Translations under genes and position numbers: made by a program
Assembly (NCBI GenBank): GCA_008692225.1
Contig: VICG01000015.1
Span: 1 to 64,000, forward strand
DNA length: 64,000 nucleotides
Direction: 5' to 3'
Source: Monilinia fructicola
Taxonomy: Eukaryota > Ascomycota > Leotiomycetes > Helotiales > Sclerotiniaceae
The notes under the pieces: model-generated
Database searches by the model: none
The model's input: only the letters and a program-made list of their open reading frames with translations
What the model was told of the DNA's origin: nothing
Part shown: piece after piece, positions 25,518 to 39,715 of the stretch
How the letters are laid out: each line of letters begins with the position of its first letter
Position numbering within the stretch: position 1 is the stretch's first letter

Positions 25518-27290
25518 ACTAATAACTTTATTAAAATAAATATACATTTTGAAATTTTAACTTAAGCTTTTTGATATAATTAATAAAAAGTAATAAAAGA
25601 TTATAAAAAATTAAAATTCTAATTTTACATTTATATAAGAAATCTATATTATTATTTTCTAATAAATATCAATTAAATCACTTGAAAATATCTCGATATT
25701 AAAGAAAAAGTAAATAATATAAAATGACAATATTATTAAAAAGTACTTAACATAAAGAAATAATAAAGAAAAAAAAATTTTCTTTATAGTCTTTATTTAA
25801 TATATAATACTATTATATTCTTTAATAAAGAATTCTTTATTGAAAAACAAATTCTTTATTAATTCTTTAAAAAGTTATAATTCATAATTTTTAAAAAAAT
25901 AAAAAAAGATATAAAAGCTACTCCTAATGCGGTCTGGCTAATAATATAATAAAATTCTCTTTATTATAATTTTAACAAAGAAGCTAATTCTTTATTTTCT
26001 TAAATCTAATATATTATAAAGAGGCTAGCTTTTTTATTCCTAAATGTATAATCTAATATTAAATAAAAAAGCTAATTCTTTAAAAATATATAATCTAATT
26101 TATAATAAAGAAAGCTAATTTCAAATCAAAATGCTTATTCTTTATTATTAAAATTTAATGTATAATTTGATTTGTAATAATATAATTCGATTCCAAATCA
26201 AATTAGTATGGAATATACGCATAGTAGTATGAAAAATACAGTGGCTAGGAAAGTCTATAAATAAATAACTTAAATCCTTATAGAAAAATTTAATTTTACA
26301 CTTACTTTTATAAAATTAAAAGAGTCTTATATTATTCGTTAATATTAAAGTAATTCTATTATTAGCTTATTATATAATACTATTAATAGTATTATAATAG
26401 TATTATATTATATATTAATATTAAAGTAATTTATATTTATATATATTCAACGAGCTTTAGCTTTCCTTATAATACTATTTATAGTATTATATCTCGCTTA
26501 GTATATACTACCCCTGACTAGCGCGTAGCTTTACTAGATATATAAAACTAAAATCTTAAAAAAATATATCTATTTAACAAAAATAACTAAAAATAATCTA
26601 TGAGTTTTCAAAGAACCTTAAAACTAACTTTAATAAAAAATTTATTATAGATTCTTATTATATATAATAAATGTTTAATATAGATTCTTAGATTAAAATC
26701 AATAATAGAATTTTAAATAAAAAATCTATAATTTTAATATACTTACTAATTATAAATTACTATATATAAGCCCTTTAAATAGCTTATTTATTATATTTTA
26801 TTTAATGAATTATATAAAGATTTATAAATTATTTTCTATTATTTTTACTTAAAAAGTTTATAAATACTTTCTTTAAATTGTTTTAATTCTGTATATAATT
26901 ACTATATAAATCTAAAATCGAAAAGAGATTCTAATTTTCTATAATTCTATACGACTCTTTATCAAAAACTGTTTTTTTAAAAATTTAAGATTTTTAAAAT
27001 CTAAGGATTAATAATTATATAAAGAAGCTTTTGAATTAAAATATAAAATATATATATATATTTTTCGTATAGTTATTAGTGTAACGAATATCACGCCTAA
27101 GTTAAATGATATTATATATAAAGGGGATCTTCTAGAGATCTCCTCTCTCTTTAACTTACTTATTCTTATTAACTAATCTCTATTAACTCGCTTTAGCATC
27201 TAATCGTAATAATTAATACGTTAAAATAGCCGTTTTTAATATTAAACACTAGTTAAATAAAGGGGGTAACGAGAAGAGGAGTAGGCGAAT
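25518..27290. mobile_element. Fold-back element, second copy, interrupted
   Basis: The right end at 27290 next to TA (27291-27292) reads, on the minus strand, ATTCGCCTACTCC and then CTCTTCTCG, and continues with ACGTATTAAT like the 21901-22741 copy. The left arm begins inside the element at ACTAATAACTTTATT (25519), its tip lost at the LTR remnant. The interior (about 25700-26550) holds extra AT-rich DNA not found in the complete copy, with repeats around GCTAATTCTTTA words. Confidence 0.5.
27080..27211 (+). mobile_element. 132-base solo LTR-like insert nested in the fold-back arm
   Basis: The right arm of the fold-back copy is interrupted exactly between AGTTATTA and ATACG, words that are joined in the complete copy. 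The insert begins TGTAACGAATATCACGCC and ends TAATCGTAATA, ends that are short inverted repeats of each other (TGTAACG / CGTAATA). It is flanked by ATTAG on the left and ATTAA on the right, a 5-base target duplication with one transition. It is GC-richer than its host, so it may be younger. Confidence 0.6.
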
Positions 27291-27361
27291 TATTATATAT
27301 ATTTAAATTCTTAGTATTTTAAAGTATTATTTATAATATTTAATTTAAATTTTTATAATAT

Positions 27362-27590
<229 letters not shown>

Positions 27591-28304
27591 AAGATTAAAT
27601 ATATAGTAATATATATTTCGTTTTTCGATTATTTTTTAGCCCGGCATTCACCTAAAACAATACTAAGTATTGGAAATAGTATTCTAAGAATGTTTTAATT
27701 CTATTAATAGCGTTATATTAAATATAAAATGCTTTTTAAAAGTCTAAAAGGGAATATTAAGTACTAGGAGAAGCTGGGAAAAAGTTAAATACGATAGGCG
27801 ATTCTCGTATTATAGTATTTAATAATATCGGAATTTATAATTTAATTATTTTTTAAATAATTTATTTATATAATAAAAATTATTTAGATAAAAAGATCTT
27901 TAAGATATTTTTTTGATAAAAATATTAAGTTATTATAAATAAGAAGAGAATAGAGTAGTTATTATTATAAAATATTACTTTTTTTATTCTATTTTTTAAC
28001 TTTTAATAATATATATATTCTTTATTTAATAGATTTATAAAAGAATATATCTATAAATAATAAGAAGATTTTATTTTATATATTAAAATAGTTTTAAAGA
28101 AATGCGATTATTATATTATTTATAATTATTTAATGAATAATTTGAAAAATATAAAATATTACTTTTTATACTAAAAGTATAATTAAAATGTTTTAGGCCC
28201 TTTAGATATCCTACGATATATCCTATATGCCTCTTATTAGCTAATTTAAAGATTTTATAATTATATAATCGAGGAATGGTCTAAGGATGAGATTAGAAGA
28301 ATTA

Positions 28305-28453
28305 GCACTCGCGGAAAATAAATTTTCAGACTTTGGATTTGTCGAGTTTTATTTCCTAATAGGGGCTAGCCCCTAAACCTTCATTCCTCACTTCTTTCGA
28401 GGCTAATAAAATTCTACAAATTTGAAATCTAGAATTTTATTTTATGCGAGTGC
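28305..28453. mobile_element. MITE, 149 bases, TA flanks
   Basis: Terminal inverted repeats start GCACTCGCGGAAAATAAA on the left and, inverted, GCACTCGCATAAAATAAA on the right. They stay similar for about 50 bases each (through TTTGTCGAGTTTTATT / TTTGTAGAATTTTATT). The centre holds a short palindrome GGGGCTAGCCCC. TA dinucleotides at 28303-28304 and 28454-28455 are the likely target duplication. Its moderate GC content suggests less RIP decay than its surroundings. Size, hairpin potential and TA target fit a Tc1/mariner-type MITE. Confidence 0.8.
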
Positions 28454-28873
28454 TAGTATTATTATAAACGATAATAGTAATAATAATAATAATAATTTTA
28501 AGTTTTTTAATAAAAATAATTTATAATACTTTTATTATTCTTATTCCTCTATACAAATTTTCAAATGGGATAACATTGTAATTAATTAATACCCCTATAT
28601 ATAAAGAAAGATTTATTTGTTTTCTAGTATGTTTTATAATACTTACTTTAACAACCTCCGTAGGGTAGTATTAGAAGAGTGGAGCAAATACCCTTTGTGC
28701 GAACGTGACCTTGAACGGAACCCGACAAAGGTCTGGTTTGTATTTCAGTATTTCACGTCACGAACGGGGACATAATGAGATTTCCACAAGTGTTGTATTG
28801 AATTTTCTCGATGTGCACCTCGAAAAGAATGACATGTATCTAAACTCACCCCCCCCCCCATAAGCTGGTAAGA

Positions 28874-29887
28874 CTAGATGTGTGCAGTAACCATCATCCC
28901 AGCATCTACCAAAAACCCCGTTCCACTCACATAAGTAGCAGATGGACTACATAAGAAAACTGCAATATTAGCAACTTCTTCAGGGATCGCTGGCCTCCCC
29001 GCAGGAGAAGCTGCCTGGATGACTTTTGCTAGTCCGGGCCAACGACCTAAGCTTCGCTCCAGCATGGGTGTTTTGACCCATGAAGGACACAACGCGTTGA
29101 CTCGAATTCCATGCTTCGCATTATCCAAAGCTTCAACAGATGTTAGACTTCCACAGTCGGTATATTTATGGGTTAGATTTTGAACATACCGGCAACCTTG
29201 GTGATGCCCATCAGTGCATGCTTTGATGCCACATAAGCCATCATCCCCGGCCCAGCTCCGAAGGATAATCCAGAGCCTAGATTCACTATAACACCACGTC
29301 CTATACTACGTTCCTCACCATGGCGACCTTTGTAGATTTTGGGTTCTTGACTACTCATGGCCTTTGTCACAGCTCGAACACAAAGCATCGTTCCTCGGGT
29401 ATTAACAGCAATAGTAGAGTCAAAGTTGTCGATATCAAGATCCAAAGTGGGTTTGAGGGACGTTGCTCCAACCTAAACTAATAAGCAATTTGTCCAAGAG
29501 GACTTATACGATGAGTAGGACAACTCACACCAGCGCTATTAATGCTGTAGTTGATCTGACCAAACTCTTTGACGGCAAAGTCAACCATTGCCTGAACACT
29601 GTCTGGGTCTGTTGTGTCGACTTTGATAGCTAAGGCACGGTAGTCTGGATTGGTAGCAAATTTCTTGCTCTTCTCTGCATTTGCAAAAAGCTCCATCATA
29701 ATTGAGGTCTGCAAACACCACACCCGCTGCGCCGGCTTCGGCAAAAGCGTAGCCAGTTTCTTCTCCGATACCAGCAGCTGCCTAGTAACGTTATCAGCTG
29801 ATTTGTTTACCGTTGATGACAGAGAGTGTATGTAGCATCTCTTACTCCCGTAACAAGCGCAAAACCCTCTACTGTGGTGAAGGTCAT
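28874..29887 (-). CDS. Short-chain dehydrogenase/reductase
   Basis: Classical SDR of about 270 residues that would oxidise or reduce an alcohol/ketone with NAD(P)(H) in the cytosol. Marks in order: the nucleotide-binding TGxxxGIG motif (TGAAAGIGEE, formed across the first intron 29782-29845), NSAG, catalytic YVASK preceded by LGSGLSFGAG, and the C-terminal PEEVANIAVFL and VSGTGFLVDAG segments common in the family. Introns inferred at 29782-29845, 29473-29528 and about 29116-29190. Start at 29887 gives a short lead before the motif. One extra A/T in the run 29685-29689 breaks the frame between the first and second thirds. Divergent from the serine hydrolase gene; a tailoring role for the nearby polyketide is inference. 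Confidence 0.85.
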
Positions 29888-30356
29888 TTCGTCTCAAGAT
29901 TTAAGTGTGAAACTGACTTGATAGTATGATAGTTTGCTTTAAGGAGAGGAAAAGTGAAGAGATCAAATAATTAATTCTTCTCCGGAAGGGAATGGGAGCC
30001 TGTCTTGCAAAGGTAACGGAAGTATTAGTGCAGAACAACCTAGAGATCTACGACAATTTGTCAATGATTGGGTAGTGATGCGGCGCAGCTAAATCGCAAC
30101 ACCATGCAATATGCACAGGGATGAAATTGGATGCAGTTACGCGGCGAAGTGGAGGGAATGAATATGTAAGAACGGGGGTAATAATGAGAGCCTCGCCACA
30201 TAAAGCTTGCAACAACTTAAAGAGCCATGTCACATGCAGTAGTTGAAGAAATATCTGACGATGGAATGAACATATCTGCGACCAAAATTTTACATGTGCA
30301 TCTTCCAAACCTTTCGCTCACTGTTTCTTTTACCACACAAAGCGACTCAAATCAAG
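29888..30356. promoter_or_regulatory. Shared divergent promoter region
   Basis: These 469 bases separate the start codons of the dehydrogenase (minus) and the serine hydrolase (plus). No other gene fits in between, so the two promoters must share it, and co-regulation is plausible. I saw no binding site I would name. Confidence 0.5.
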
Positions 30357-31242
30357 ATGAAATTTTTATGCCTCCATGGAATGGGCACGAATAGCGATGT
30401 ATGTATTCCACAAAAAGTTTGATTCCGCAAGCCTATCCTTGCATGCAGATGGATGAATTTGTGCTAATAATAACCATAACCCAGATACTCGAAATGCAAA
30501 CGGGTAGTTACTCCAATGACATGATACCGCAAGTTTTCATATTTTCTAGTCACAAACTAACCTTGAGCTTAGTTGCAATTAGGTATGAGCTTGAAGACTA
30601 CCATACATACGACTTCATTGAAGGAGCAGTCCCATGGCCGATGGCTCCTGGTAAGCAAAATCAAGATCAAGAGAATGATAAGGTCCCTGTTAATAAGTTA
30701 TCTTAGGGCTGGAAGTTCTTGTGCCGACCGACATGCAGACTTTCGATTGGGCAGACAAAGAATCTGCAGAAAGTTGTGCTCGGGCTTTGAAAGATCTAGA
30801 CGCATATGTCTCGGAAAATGGTCCTTTTGATGGCGTCCTTGCCTTCTCAAGCGGAGCTGCCTTAGCTGCTACGCTCATCATCCATAAACAACAGCAGAAC
30901 CCCAAGCAGGAACGACTCTCCCCTACTTTCAAATTTGCCGTGTTCTTCTCCGGTGGCACACCAGGAGATCCAGCCGCACTGCTGCAGAGAGGCGAGATCC
31001 GCTACCTGCAATCCAACAGTAGACACACCATACACATTCCAACAGCACATATCTGGGGAGCCAATGATAACCTGTATCCAAGTTTCGGTCCTATACTGAG
31101 AGACTTGTGTGACAGTGAGCTTCGAGAGGAGTTTGTGCATGAAGGAGCCCATGAGATTCCAGGGTCAGCAGATAAGAAGGGAGTCGCAAGTGCAACGAGA
31201 ATAATCAAAAGAACTATAGAGAGGGCGTTGTCTAGGCAGTAG
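30357..31242 (+). CDS. FSH1/LovG-type serine hydrolase
   Basis: Alpha/beta hydrolase of about 224 residues. It begins MKFLCLHGMGTNS, the hallmark FSH1 N-terminus with its oxyanion-forming LHG. The nucleophile is in LAFSSGAALA, the acid probably in GANDNLYP and the histidine in HEGAHEIPG, so the triad is complete. Exons inferred: 30357-30398, 30485-30503, 30573-30650 and 30707-31242, with good donors and acceptors and no frame break. LovG, a member of this family, releases the finished chain from a highly reducing PKS in the lovastatin pathway. Because the PKS here lacks a release domain, the same job is a natural hypothesis. A housekeeping FSH1 esterase is the alternative. Confidence 0.85.
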
Positions 31243-32535
31243 AAGGAGGATCTTGGGGTCCTGATCCGTTGGAGCATGACTCGGTCATGTTTCCGAATAT
31301 GCAGTAACGGTGGTGAAATTTAAGCAATCACCTACTTGTCTTGAACGTGACGGTTTTTTTTTCTCATGATAAATTCCTATAAGCAACTGAGGCTGCCTGA
31401 GGTCTCAACAACTGTGTAGTTTTGTAAGTCTTCTCGATGCAAGTTGTTAATACAGTCGGTAAATCCATCTATCATCGGTTATATGTTTTGGAGCCTGTGA
31501 GAAAATCATCCTCCGACATGTTTTGGTATTTTATATAGCATTGAATTTCTATACAAAAGGCTCTAGAAGAGTCGTGGGCTTAGCTCGCTCCCAATCTTCT
31601 CCATCGTAGTGCGGTATCTAGTGACCCTAGCTTTTAGGATTCCTTGCGCAAGACTGGTGGATGTACCCGCCCCTCGTGCCATCTGACACACGTGACCTTT
31701 GAGTGGTCCTCATCCCGGTAACGTGACTTTTCTTATATGCTACGATGATAAAACTCAAGACCACCTAGTGGACCCTTCAAGTGTTACGTAAGCATATAAA
31801 TCTATAAGCCAATCAATCAGAGCTATGTGGGGTATGCGTTCCCTCGTGCAGATTAACGTACCCCTCGCTCTTATTGGCTCAATTTATAATGTATAATAGT
31901 TAATGCGTATGTTTAATAAAAAATTATATTAAATTTCTAAAATGTATAAAAGCATATAAAACTCCACGAGGGTCTGAAAATTGAGATAAGATAAAACATA
32001 TCTAGAGTGATTTATATATATAAATATAAAACGATCCTAGAGAAGATGATTTTAGATGTATACTTTAAATAAAACGAGAACTAGCCAGAACAAATCAAGC
32101 ATACAAGGGCGTGCACTTAAGCAGAATAGCCCCTTGAAATCAAGGAAAGTATAGAGCTCCGACTTCTCAATGCCACTGGAGACAACTGGTGGCCTGGATA
32201 TAATGGATATTAATGCTACATTTTACAATTAGGCTAGAAGGGGGCATTATACTCGGCAGGCATTAGAAATTTAACCTTTTGCTGCCGAGAACCATTTGAG
32301 AACTGTGAAACGATTTACGCCGATATATGGGGAGTGATGAGTTACTTTCAGATCTCTTTTGGGTAGAGCTCATGACTGAATGTTGTTACCAACCCCTCTC
32401 AAGTAATTCCCAACAGGTAACAATAAACTGAATCGACCTACCTACGTATTGCATTCAAATAGATGAACTCAAAAACACGCAATGCGCAAAATCAACAGTC
32501 ATGGTACTTACTTAAACTTCAACCTCTAGTCTAAC
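31243..32535. other. Intergenic stretch, no gene seen
   Basis: Contains a short AT-rich patch (31880-31960) but no long open frame, no recognisable RNA gene and no repeat shared with other parts of the window. It marks the transition from the accessory region to the core genes. Confidence 0.45.
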
Positions 32536-32814
32536 TTGGGGTTATGCTTTCACGGAAACTTCCCCCGACGACATTATCCCATTGATTTTAAGCCCGCTCA
32601 CAACTCCCTGAAAGAGCTGCGAGTATATAAGATAACGGTCAAGGTGAATGGAAAAGGGGTGCAGTCTTATAGAACACTTGATCCACAAATTAGGGTGACT
32701 CTTCCGTCCCCGCAGTTCCCTCACATCATGGTGATAGTAAAAGATCATAACGCGCAGTACATTCGGGAATTAACGACTCAGGTTACCAGAGATTATGCAG
32801 CAGTCAGACAGTGA
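32536..32814 (+). CDS. Small uncharacterised protein (uncertain)
   Basis: A 92-codon open frame with non-repetitive, protein-like composition in its later two thirds (for example FKPAHNSLKELRVYKITVKV and HIMVIVKDHNAQYIRELTTQ). I recognise no domain, signal peptide or membrane segment. It stands alone, with no convincing upstream exon. It may be a small gene, the last exon of one, or chance. Confidence 0.3.
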   Translation: MGLCFHGNFPRRHYPIDFKPAHNSLKELRVYKITVKVNGKGVQSYRTLDPQIRVTLPSPQFPHIMVIVKDHNAQYIRELTTQVTRDYAAVRQ

Positions 32815-33328
32815 TGGTCATCAATCTAGCTTGAATCATGCTAAGAATATAGATGCAGAAAACATTCTTGTCAATTTTTTCCAGCTGAGTTGCCTGGTCA
32901 TTTTTGCAGAAGTCAATCATTGCGGATACTCATCGTATACCTAGAAACGTGGTCCTCGGAAGAGGTTGATGGAAAGATGTGCTATGGAAACAATCACATG
33001 GGTGGGTTTACCCTTCGTCCATGGTGAAAACTAAAGTGCTACATCTGCACGCTCCGATTCACTCGCAGGTATTTATGCTTCCTTCGAGCCTAGCTCGTCG
33101 ATCTGCTTTACAAGTGCATTCCATGACATTGTGATTCCGCCCACGAAGATTATCTCAGGCTCCATTTAATTAGGAACCATACTCTGAGCCATCTCAGAGT
33201 TACTAAAAGTTTACTTCACCGACAGCGGTAGCGGACACAACAATGGCAATGAGTGAAAATCAGGAGTCGCTGTTAGGCTCATGCCAACAAAACGCCTCAG
33301 CAATTCATCGAGCAAGGAACTAGCTCCC

Positions 33329-33330
<2 letters not shown>

Positions 33331-33360
<30 letters not shown>
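33331..33360. repeat. (AT)15 microsatellite
   Basis: Fifteen perfect AT dinucleotides in an intergenic region of ordinary composition. The surrounding 32815-34310 shows no gene I can support; it should include the 3' end of the COPI gene transcript on the right. Confidence 0.95.
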
Positions 33361-33363
<3 letters not shown>

Positions 33364-34310
33364 TTGACCTCACCACAGAGAGGAGCTCAAACTTCCACCC
33401 AAACTGCAACTTTGTGTTTAGTTTGGCAAGCACCCACACAAACGATTACACCAAATCCCCAACGCGAAACAAACAAATCAGACAAGCAGGACGTGAAAGC
33501 TCTCAGATATGACCAGCACAGCCAGAGAGATTTGCGAAATAGAATGCTGGAGTTAATTCTCCCTCGAGATATTAAATCATGACTTATATCGTCAAGATAA
33601 TTTGACCAATCAAATTCCAGGGCGGCATCTATACCGGGCTGCGATTGTACATCTCCACTTGGATGTAAATTGGTGAGAAGTGAATTCCTGCTTCTGGGTT
33701 TAAATCGGCATACTAGAATACCTTAGACGGGCTGCATCGTAGTCTCAGAAAAAGTATTGATTGCCCGATAACATTCCACCTTCCCTCCCCCGTTCCCTCC
33801 CCCCAAATCCTCCCATCGCATACCATCGCCACACATAAACATGAACATCCAGCCAAGACATTGGGTTATTGACATCCTTGCCATGAATTCTTGAAGTTCA
33901 AGTCTTTCTTTCGACTATGAAGAGGATGGATGGGTGTGTAGGTTCAAGGGGTGATTATTGAGTGGATGGATAGCTTTGCGTCGTCTGGGATGTGAAGATG
34001 AATGGTGATCGATGGGGTAATTTTTGGATCTATTATACGAAATCAATATTGTGAACGAAAAGTGAGGAGATACATACATACTTGGTTAGGATATAACCCC
34101 TTTACCCCCCTTCGCCTTTCTTTTGTTATGACTCCCATCTCTTTCGATTTGGAAGCACCAAGAATCAATCACTTAATTGTCACTCTTGAGCCTAGATGGA
34201 ATAGTTTTTAATTCTCTATCAAATACGACATACACATCCGCAGTTGCCTTTATAGCCACCTTCGGAAACTTCTCAAAAATACACAAGTGTCCCATTTCAT
34301 TACCACACTC

Positions 34311-37141
34311 CTACTCCTCTGATTCTTCCTCAACATCTTCCTTAGTTTCCAGTGAACCCTCTTCAACAGCTTCAGCATCCGGATCCGGTCCATCACCATT
34401 AATTTTATCATGTCCATCCCCATTCACATCAATGAGATTCTCATTACCCTCTTGCTCGAGCCTTAAGTATTCTTCCCATTCAGGGAAAAGCTCTTCATCT
34501 TCACCAGGTACACCGACAGTCTTAGCCACCCTTCCTTTCTTGTCATTCTCCAGCTGGGCTTTCCATGCGTGCACAGTCTTGACTGTAATGCTTGGTTTGT
34601 ATGTTTGCGAGAACAATACTGCTTCTGCCGCTCTACCCGTCTTAATTAACAGCTCAATACAGCCATCAACATCTCCCAACTGCCATAGACATGTAAATGC
34701 AACATTGTGTGCACCTGCCTCGCTTGCCTGTGAACTTAACGCCTTGAGACCTTCTCTATCACCAGTGCTTGAGTGGAGCAATAATAACGAACCAAGATCC
34801 TTAGCACTCTTGAAACATTCCGCGGCAAGTGCAACATCCCAACCTGCTAGCGCTGCATCACCTACTGTCTTCCACTTATGCTCGACATCTGCTTCACGAG
34901 CGAGTTCAAGAGCTATTGGAAGATGGCCTAATGCGAGAGCCAACTCAAATTTATGTTCACTATCAGTGGCAACCTCCAATGCCAATTCTTTATGTCCTTG
35001 GCCTTCAAGGAAGCGAGCAATTTTGTTGAGTTGGTCGCCGGGAATCGTGGCAAGTACTTCTGCCGCTGTGTCCATATCATCTCTCAAGACCAAAGTTTGG
35101 TATTCAACGACAGCGAGAGAAAGGGAAAAAGAAGTGACGTTAACATCTTTGTCAGCGAGGTAAATGCGAGAGTCACGCTGAATGTATCCAAGCAAGTACA
35201 TAGGTTGATCGAAGTGGGAGATGGTATAAGTTTGATCACCAACAAGGTAGTTGAGTCTGTTGGTGCTGTTTGTGTAGATGAAACAATCACCTACCCATTC
35301 ACCTGTTCGTACGCTGGGAAATGTTAGTATTGCTGATGTTCAATAATATGGTTGAACTCACGTTTCGTTGATATCAGTCACAACCTCAAATGCAGCCTCA
35401 ACTCCATCTTCATCGACCTCTCCAGCATTCAGGGCCGCGATGTAGTTTTCACGTGAAAATCTGAGGACGTAGAAGGTATCTTCGCATGCAATAGCGACCA
35501 ATTCCCCGTTTTCAGACCAGTATACCTACAACAGTTAGCGCTTGATCGGCCCACACGTTAGAGATACGAACCTCAGTTGGCTCGACTTCAATTCTTCTGA
35601 CAAGTCCACCGCTCTGCCAATCGTAGAAACCAATACCACCTTGACCCTTAACCCCGAGAAGAACACCACCGGTCAAACCTTCAGCTTGGAAACCGACATC
35701 AAGTCCACCGCTTTTCTCCACAAAGTTTCTTGAAAATCTTGACACTTGTGGCGGACTCGCGAATGGCGTAATCGTTGCTATTATCCTTGGAACCCCAAAC
35801 AAAATCTAGAGCCGAACCAAATGCCTTATTCCTCCATGCAAGAGCAGTATAAATGATGAATTCACCATCGCCGCAGACTGAAACGAACCGACCGTTCGGA
35901 GAGTGAAGAAGAGTCTGTGGGTATACTTCGCATGTGCCGAGATCTTTCGTGGGTAGTGAAATTGGTTCATTGTCTTTCACTGAAGCATCTACGCAAGATT
36001 TAGTAATGACCCGGAACCCACAAGAAAACACTTACCTCCACCCTTGATAATGGAAGAGACAACTTCACTGTGTCGAGCCCATATTAACTTTCCAGAATTA
36101 TCCATAGATACCGCAGGCTCTTCCCGACCCATCTTTACAACCACGGCACCTTCATCGAAACCAACAGCAACTCCCTGCTTCCCTCTTTGATAGCTAACAC
36201 ACCAAGCTCTCTCCAATCCATAATTCAAAGATTGCTCTAATCTATATGTATTTGCGTGCCAGATCTTGACGGTACCATCCTCCGAACCTGAAATAATAAC
36301 TGGCAATTCTGGATGGTAGCATGCAAATGAAACATTGCTTGTATGGCCTTCCAGTGTTTGCAATTAATGATTTCGTTGTATAATCCCAAATCTTGACCGT
36401 TCTGTCGTCTGAGGTAGTGAGAAGATATGGTTTATCGGATTGTGGGTAGTAATCAACATGATTAACACCTTTCGTTTCATGCGCTTCGAGTGTGAAGTTT
36501 GGTGTGGATGATCCCAAACTCCAGATCTTAACAGTTCTGTCTAAACACGCCGATGCGAATGTATTTGTATCCTTTGGATTAATGGCTAAACCCATAACAT
36601 AGTGGCTATGTCCTTCAAACACTTGCACACACTTCCAGCCCTTGTCCCAATCCCACAACTTGATTGTCATATCATCAGAGGCGGTCAAAACGAAAGGCTG
36701 TGTAGGATGAACAACGATGGCGCGAATATAATCTGGATGGGCCTCGAAGGTGGTAATCTTTTCTGAAGTGTTGTAATTGTAAACTCGTAATTGAAAGTCA
36801 TCGGAACCGCAAACAATCCAATTCTTTCGAGCTATGAATCTACCAGCTCGTACGGGGACATCTGTCAATTCGAATGTCTTAACGATGGCCTGGAGATTGT
36901 CAGCACAGGATGAAATTCAGTTTCAAATCTTACTAACCTGAGTCTCATAGGACCAAATATAAACATGTCCTGCCAGATATCAATACTATATCCCCAAAGT
37001 ACATGCGCCAGTAAACATACCACTGTATAATGTGGTTAAAATCCATGGCTCAACTGGATGGAAATCAATCCCCTTCACCCTTTCCGATCGAGCAAATAAC
37101 TGCCTCTGACATTTGTAAACCGAATTAGCGACTGTTGCCAT
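34311..37141 (-). CDS. SEC27: Coatomer (COPI) beta-prime subunit
   Basis: Scaffold subunit of the COPI coat that buds retrograde vesicles from the Golgi. The N-terminus (start 37141) has the family's [24 protein letters not shown] segment. WD40 repeats follow with many IKLWDWD/VKIWSLG/VKIWDYT strand ends, then the second propeller, the alpha-solenoid ([19 protein letters not shown] repeats) and an acidic C-terminus. Introns inferred: 36970-37020, 36890-36937, 35989-36035, 35526-35571 and 35314-35361. Two one-base breaks do not fit introns: an extra base near 36361 within the fifth WD repeat, and one extra A/T at 35726-35728. Since this subunit is essential in yeast, these are best read as sequence errors. 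Identification is by close family resemblance over the whole length. Confidence 0.93.
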
Positions 37142-38067
37142 GTTTCCAACTATAACATTTCCCTGAACTTGAGGTTGTTGATGCTATCCTGATTCACAGG
37201 TACGGCTAAAGAACTCATAGCATTTGGCACCTTGGCATATATCGCAAATTGCTGGCAGGAAGAGGAATGAATCTCACCTTTACGTCCAGCCTCATTTTGG
37301 ATTATGTGCGGGAAGTAAGGGATGTAGAAAAGCAATACTGTGGCTTTCAGCGCAACAAAATGGTTGATTATCGTTTCGCGATTGTTTTCTCCACCACACC
37401 GTTGGTAGGGAGTGTGTTTGATGGGAGAAATCGGGCAATTTCAAATCTTTTGTTTGAATCCCGTTGCGTCAAGAAATTAGGAGAACAATTGGTGCGGGAG
37501 GAAATAGCTGGTATTCGAAGTTGTCTCGAGATATATTTCAATGTTCCTTTGGAGTTCGAGATGTGGCAGCTTGAATGATGCTGGCTAGTTCTGATTAAGC
37601 TTAGTGCAGAAACCTTATTTCACCCCAGGAATACAAAGAAAATCAAAATGACCACAAGCAATTCAATGACCGCAGAATTTGATATAAATCTTCGTTTACT
37701 TCATACTTGGGTATTGAACAGGCGTTGACCAGCATCATGAATCCGACTTGAATCTATTGATAGGATAAAAGCCAGGATTTTGTGATCTGAGATGGTAGTT
37801 GCTTGTATCCAGTCTGCGCCCTGAGGATGGATTGATAGCTTGCACATCATACGGTACGACAATACACCAGTATGGAATATATTACCTTGATTGAGACATA
37901 GTAACCCGACAAACAACGAGGATATTCATCTTATTAATCTCTAGTGTAGTGAACTATATGTTTAATATCTAACCATTCATGCCCACCAAAATCCATGTCC
38001 GTCCCTCCCCCCGTGCTCCCCCCTATTCACATACCGAACATCCTCCCCCATTGTCACGTCAGATCAT
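37142..38067. other. Intergenic region between SEC27 and GAL7 homologues
   Basis: Holds the promoter side of the COPI gene and the 3' flank of the uridylyltransferase gene. A 109-codon plus-strand frame (37249-37578) has no family features and lies where the COPI promoter is expected, so I leave it out. Confidence 0.45.

Positions 38068-39715
<1,648 letters not shown>

Noticed and set aside
34177..35163. 328-codon plus-strand frame
   Set aside because: Serine-rich shadow of the COPI beta-prime gene, which has clear homology on the minus strand.
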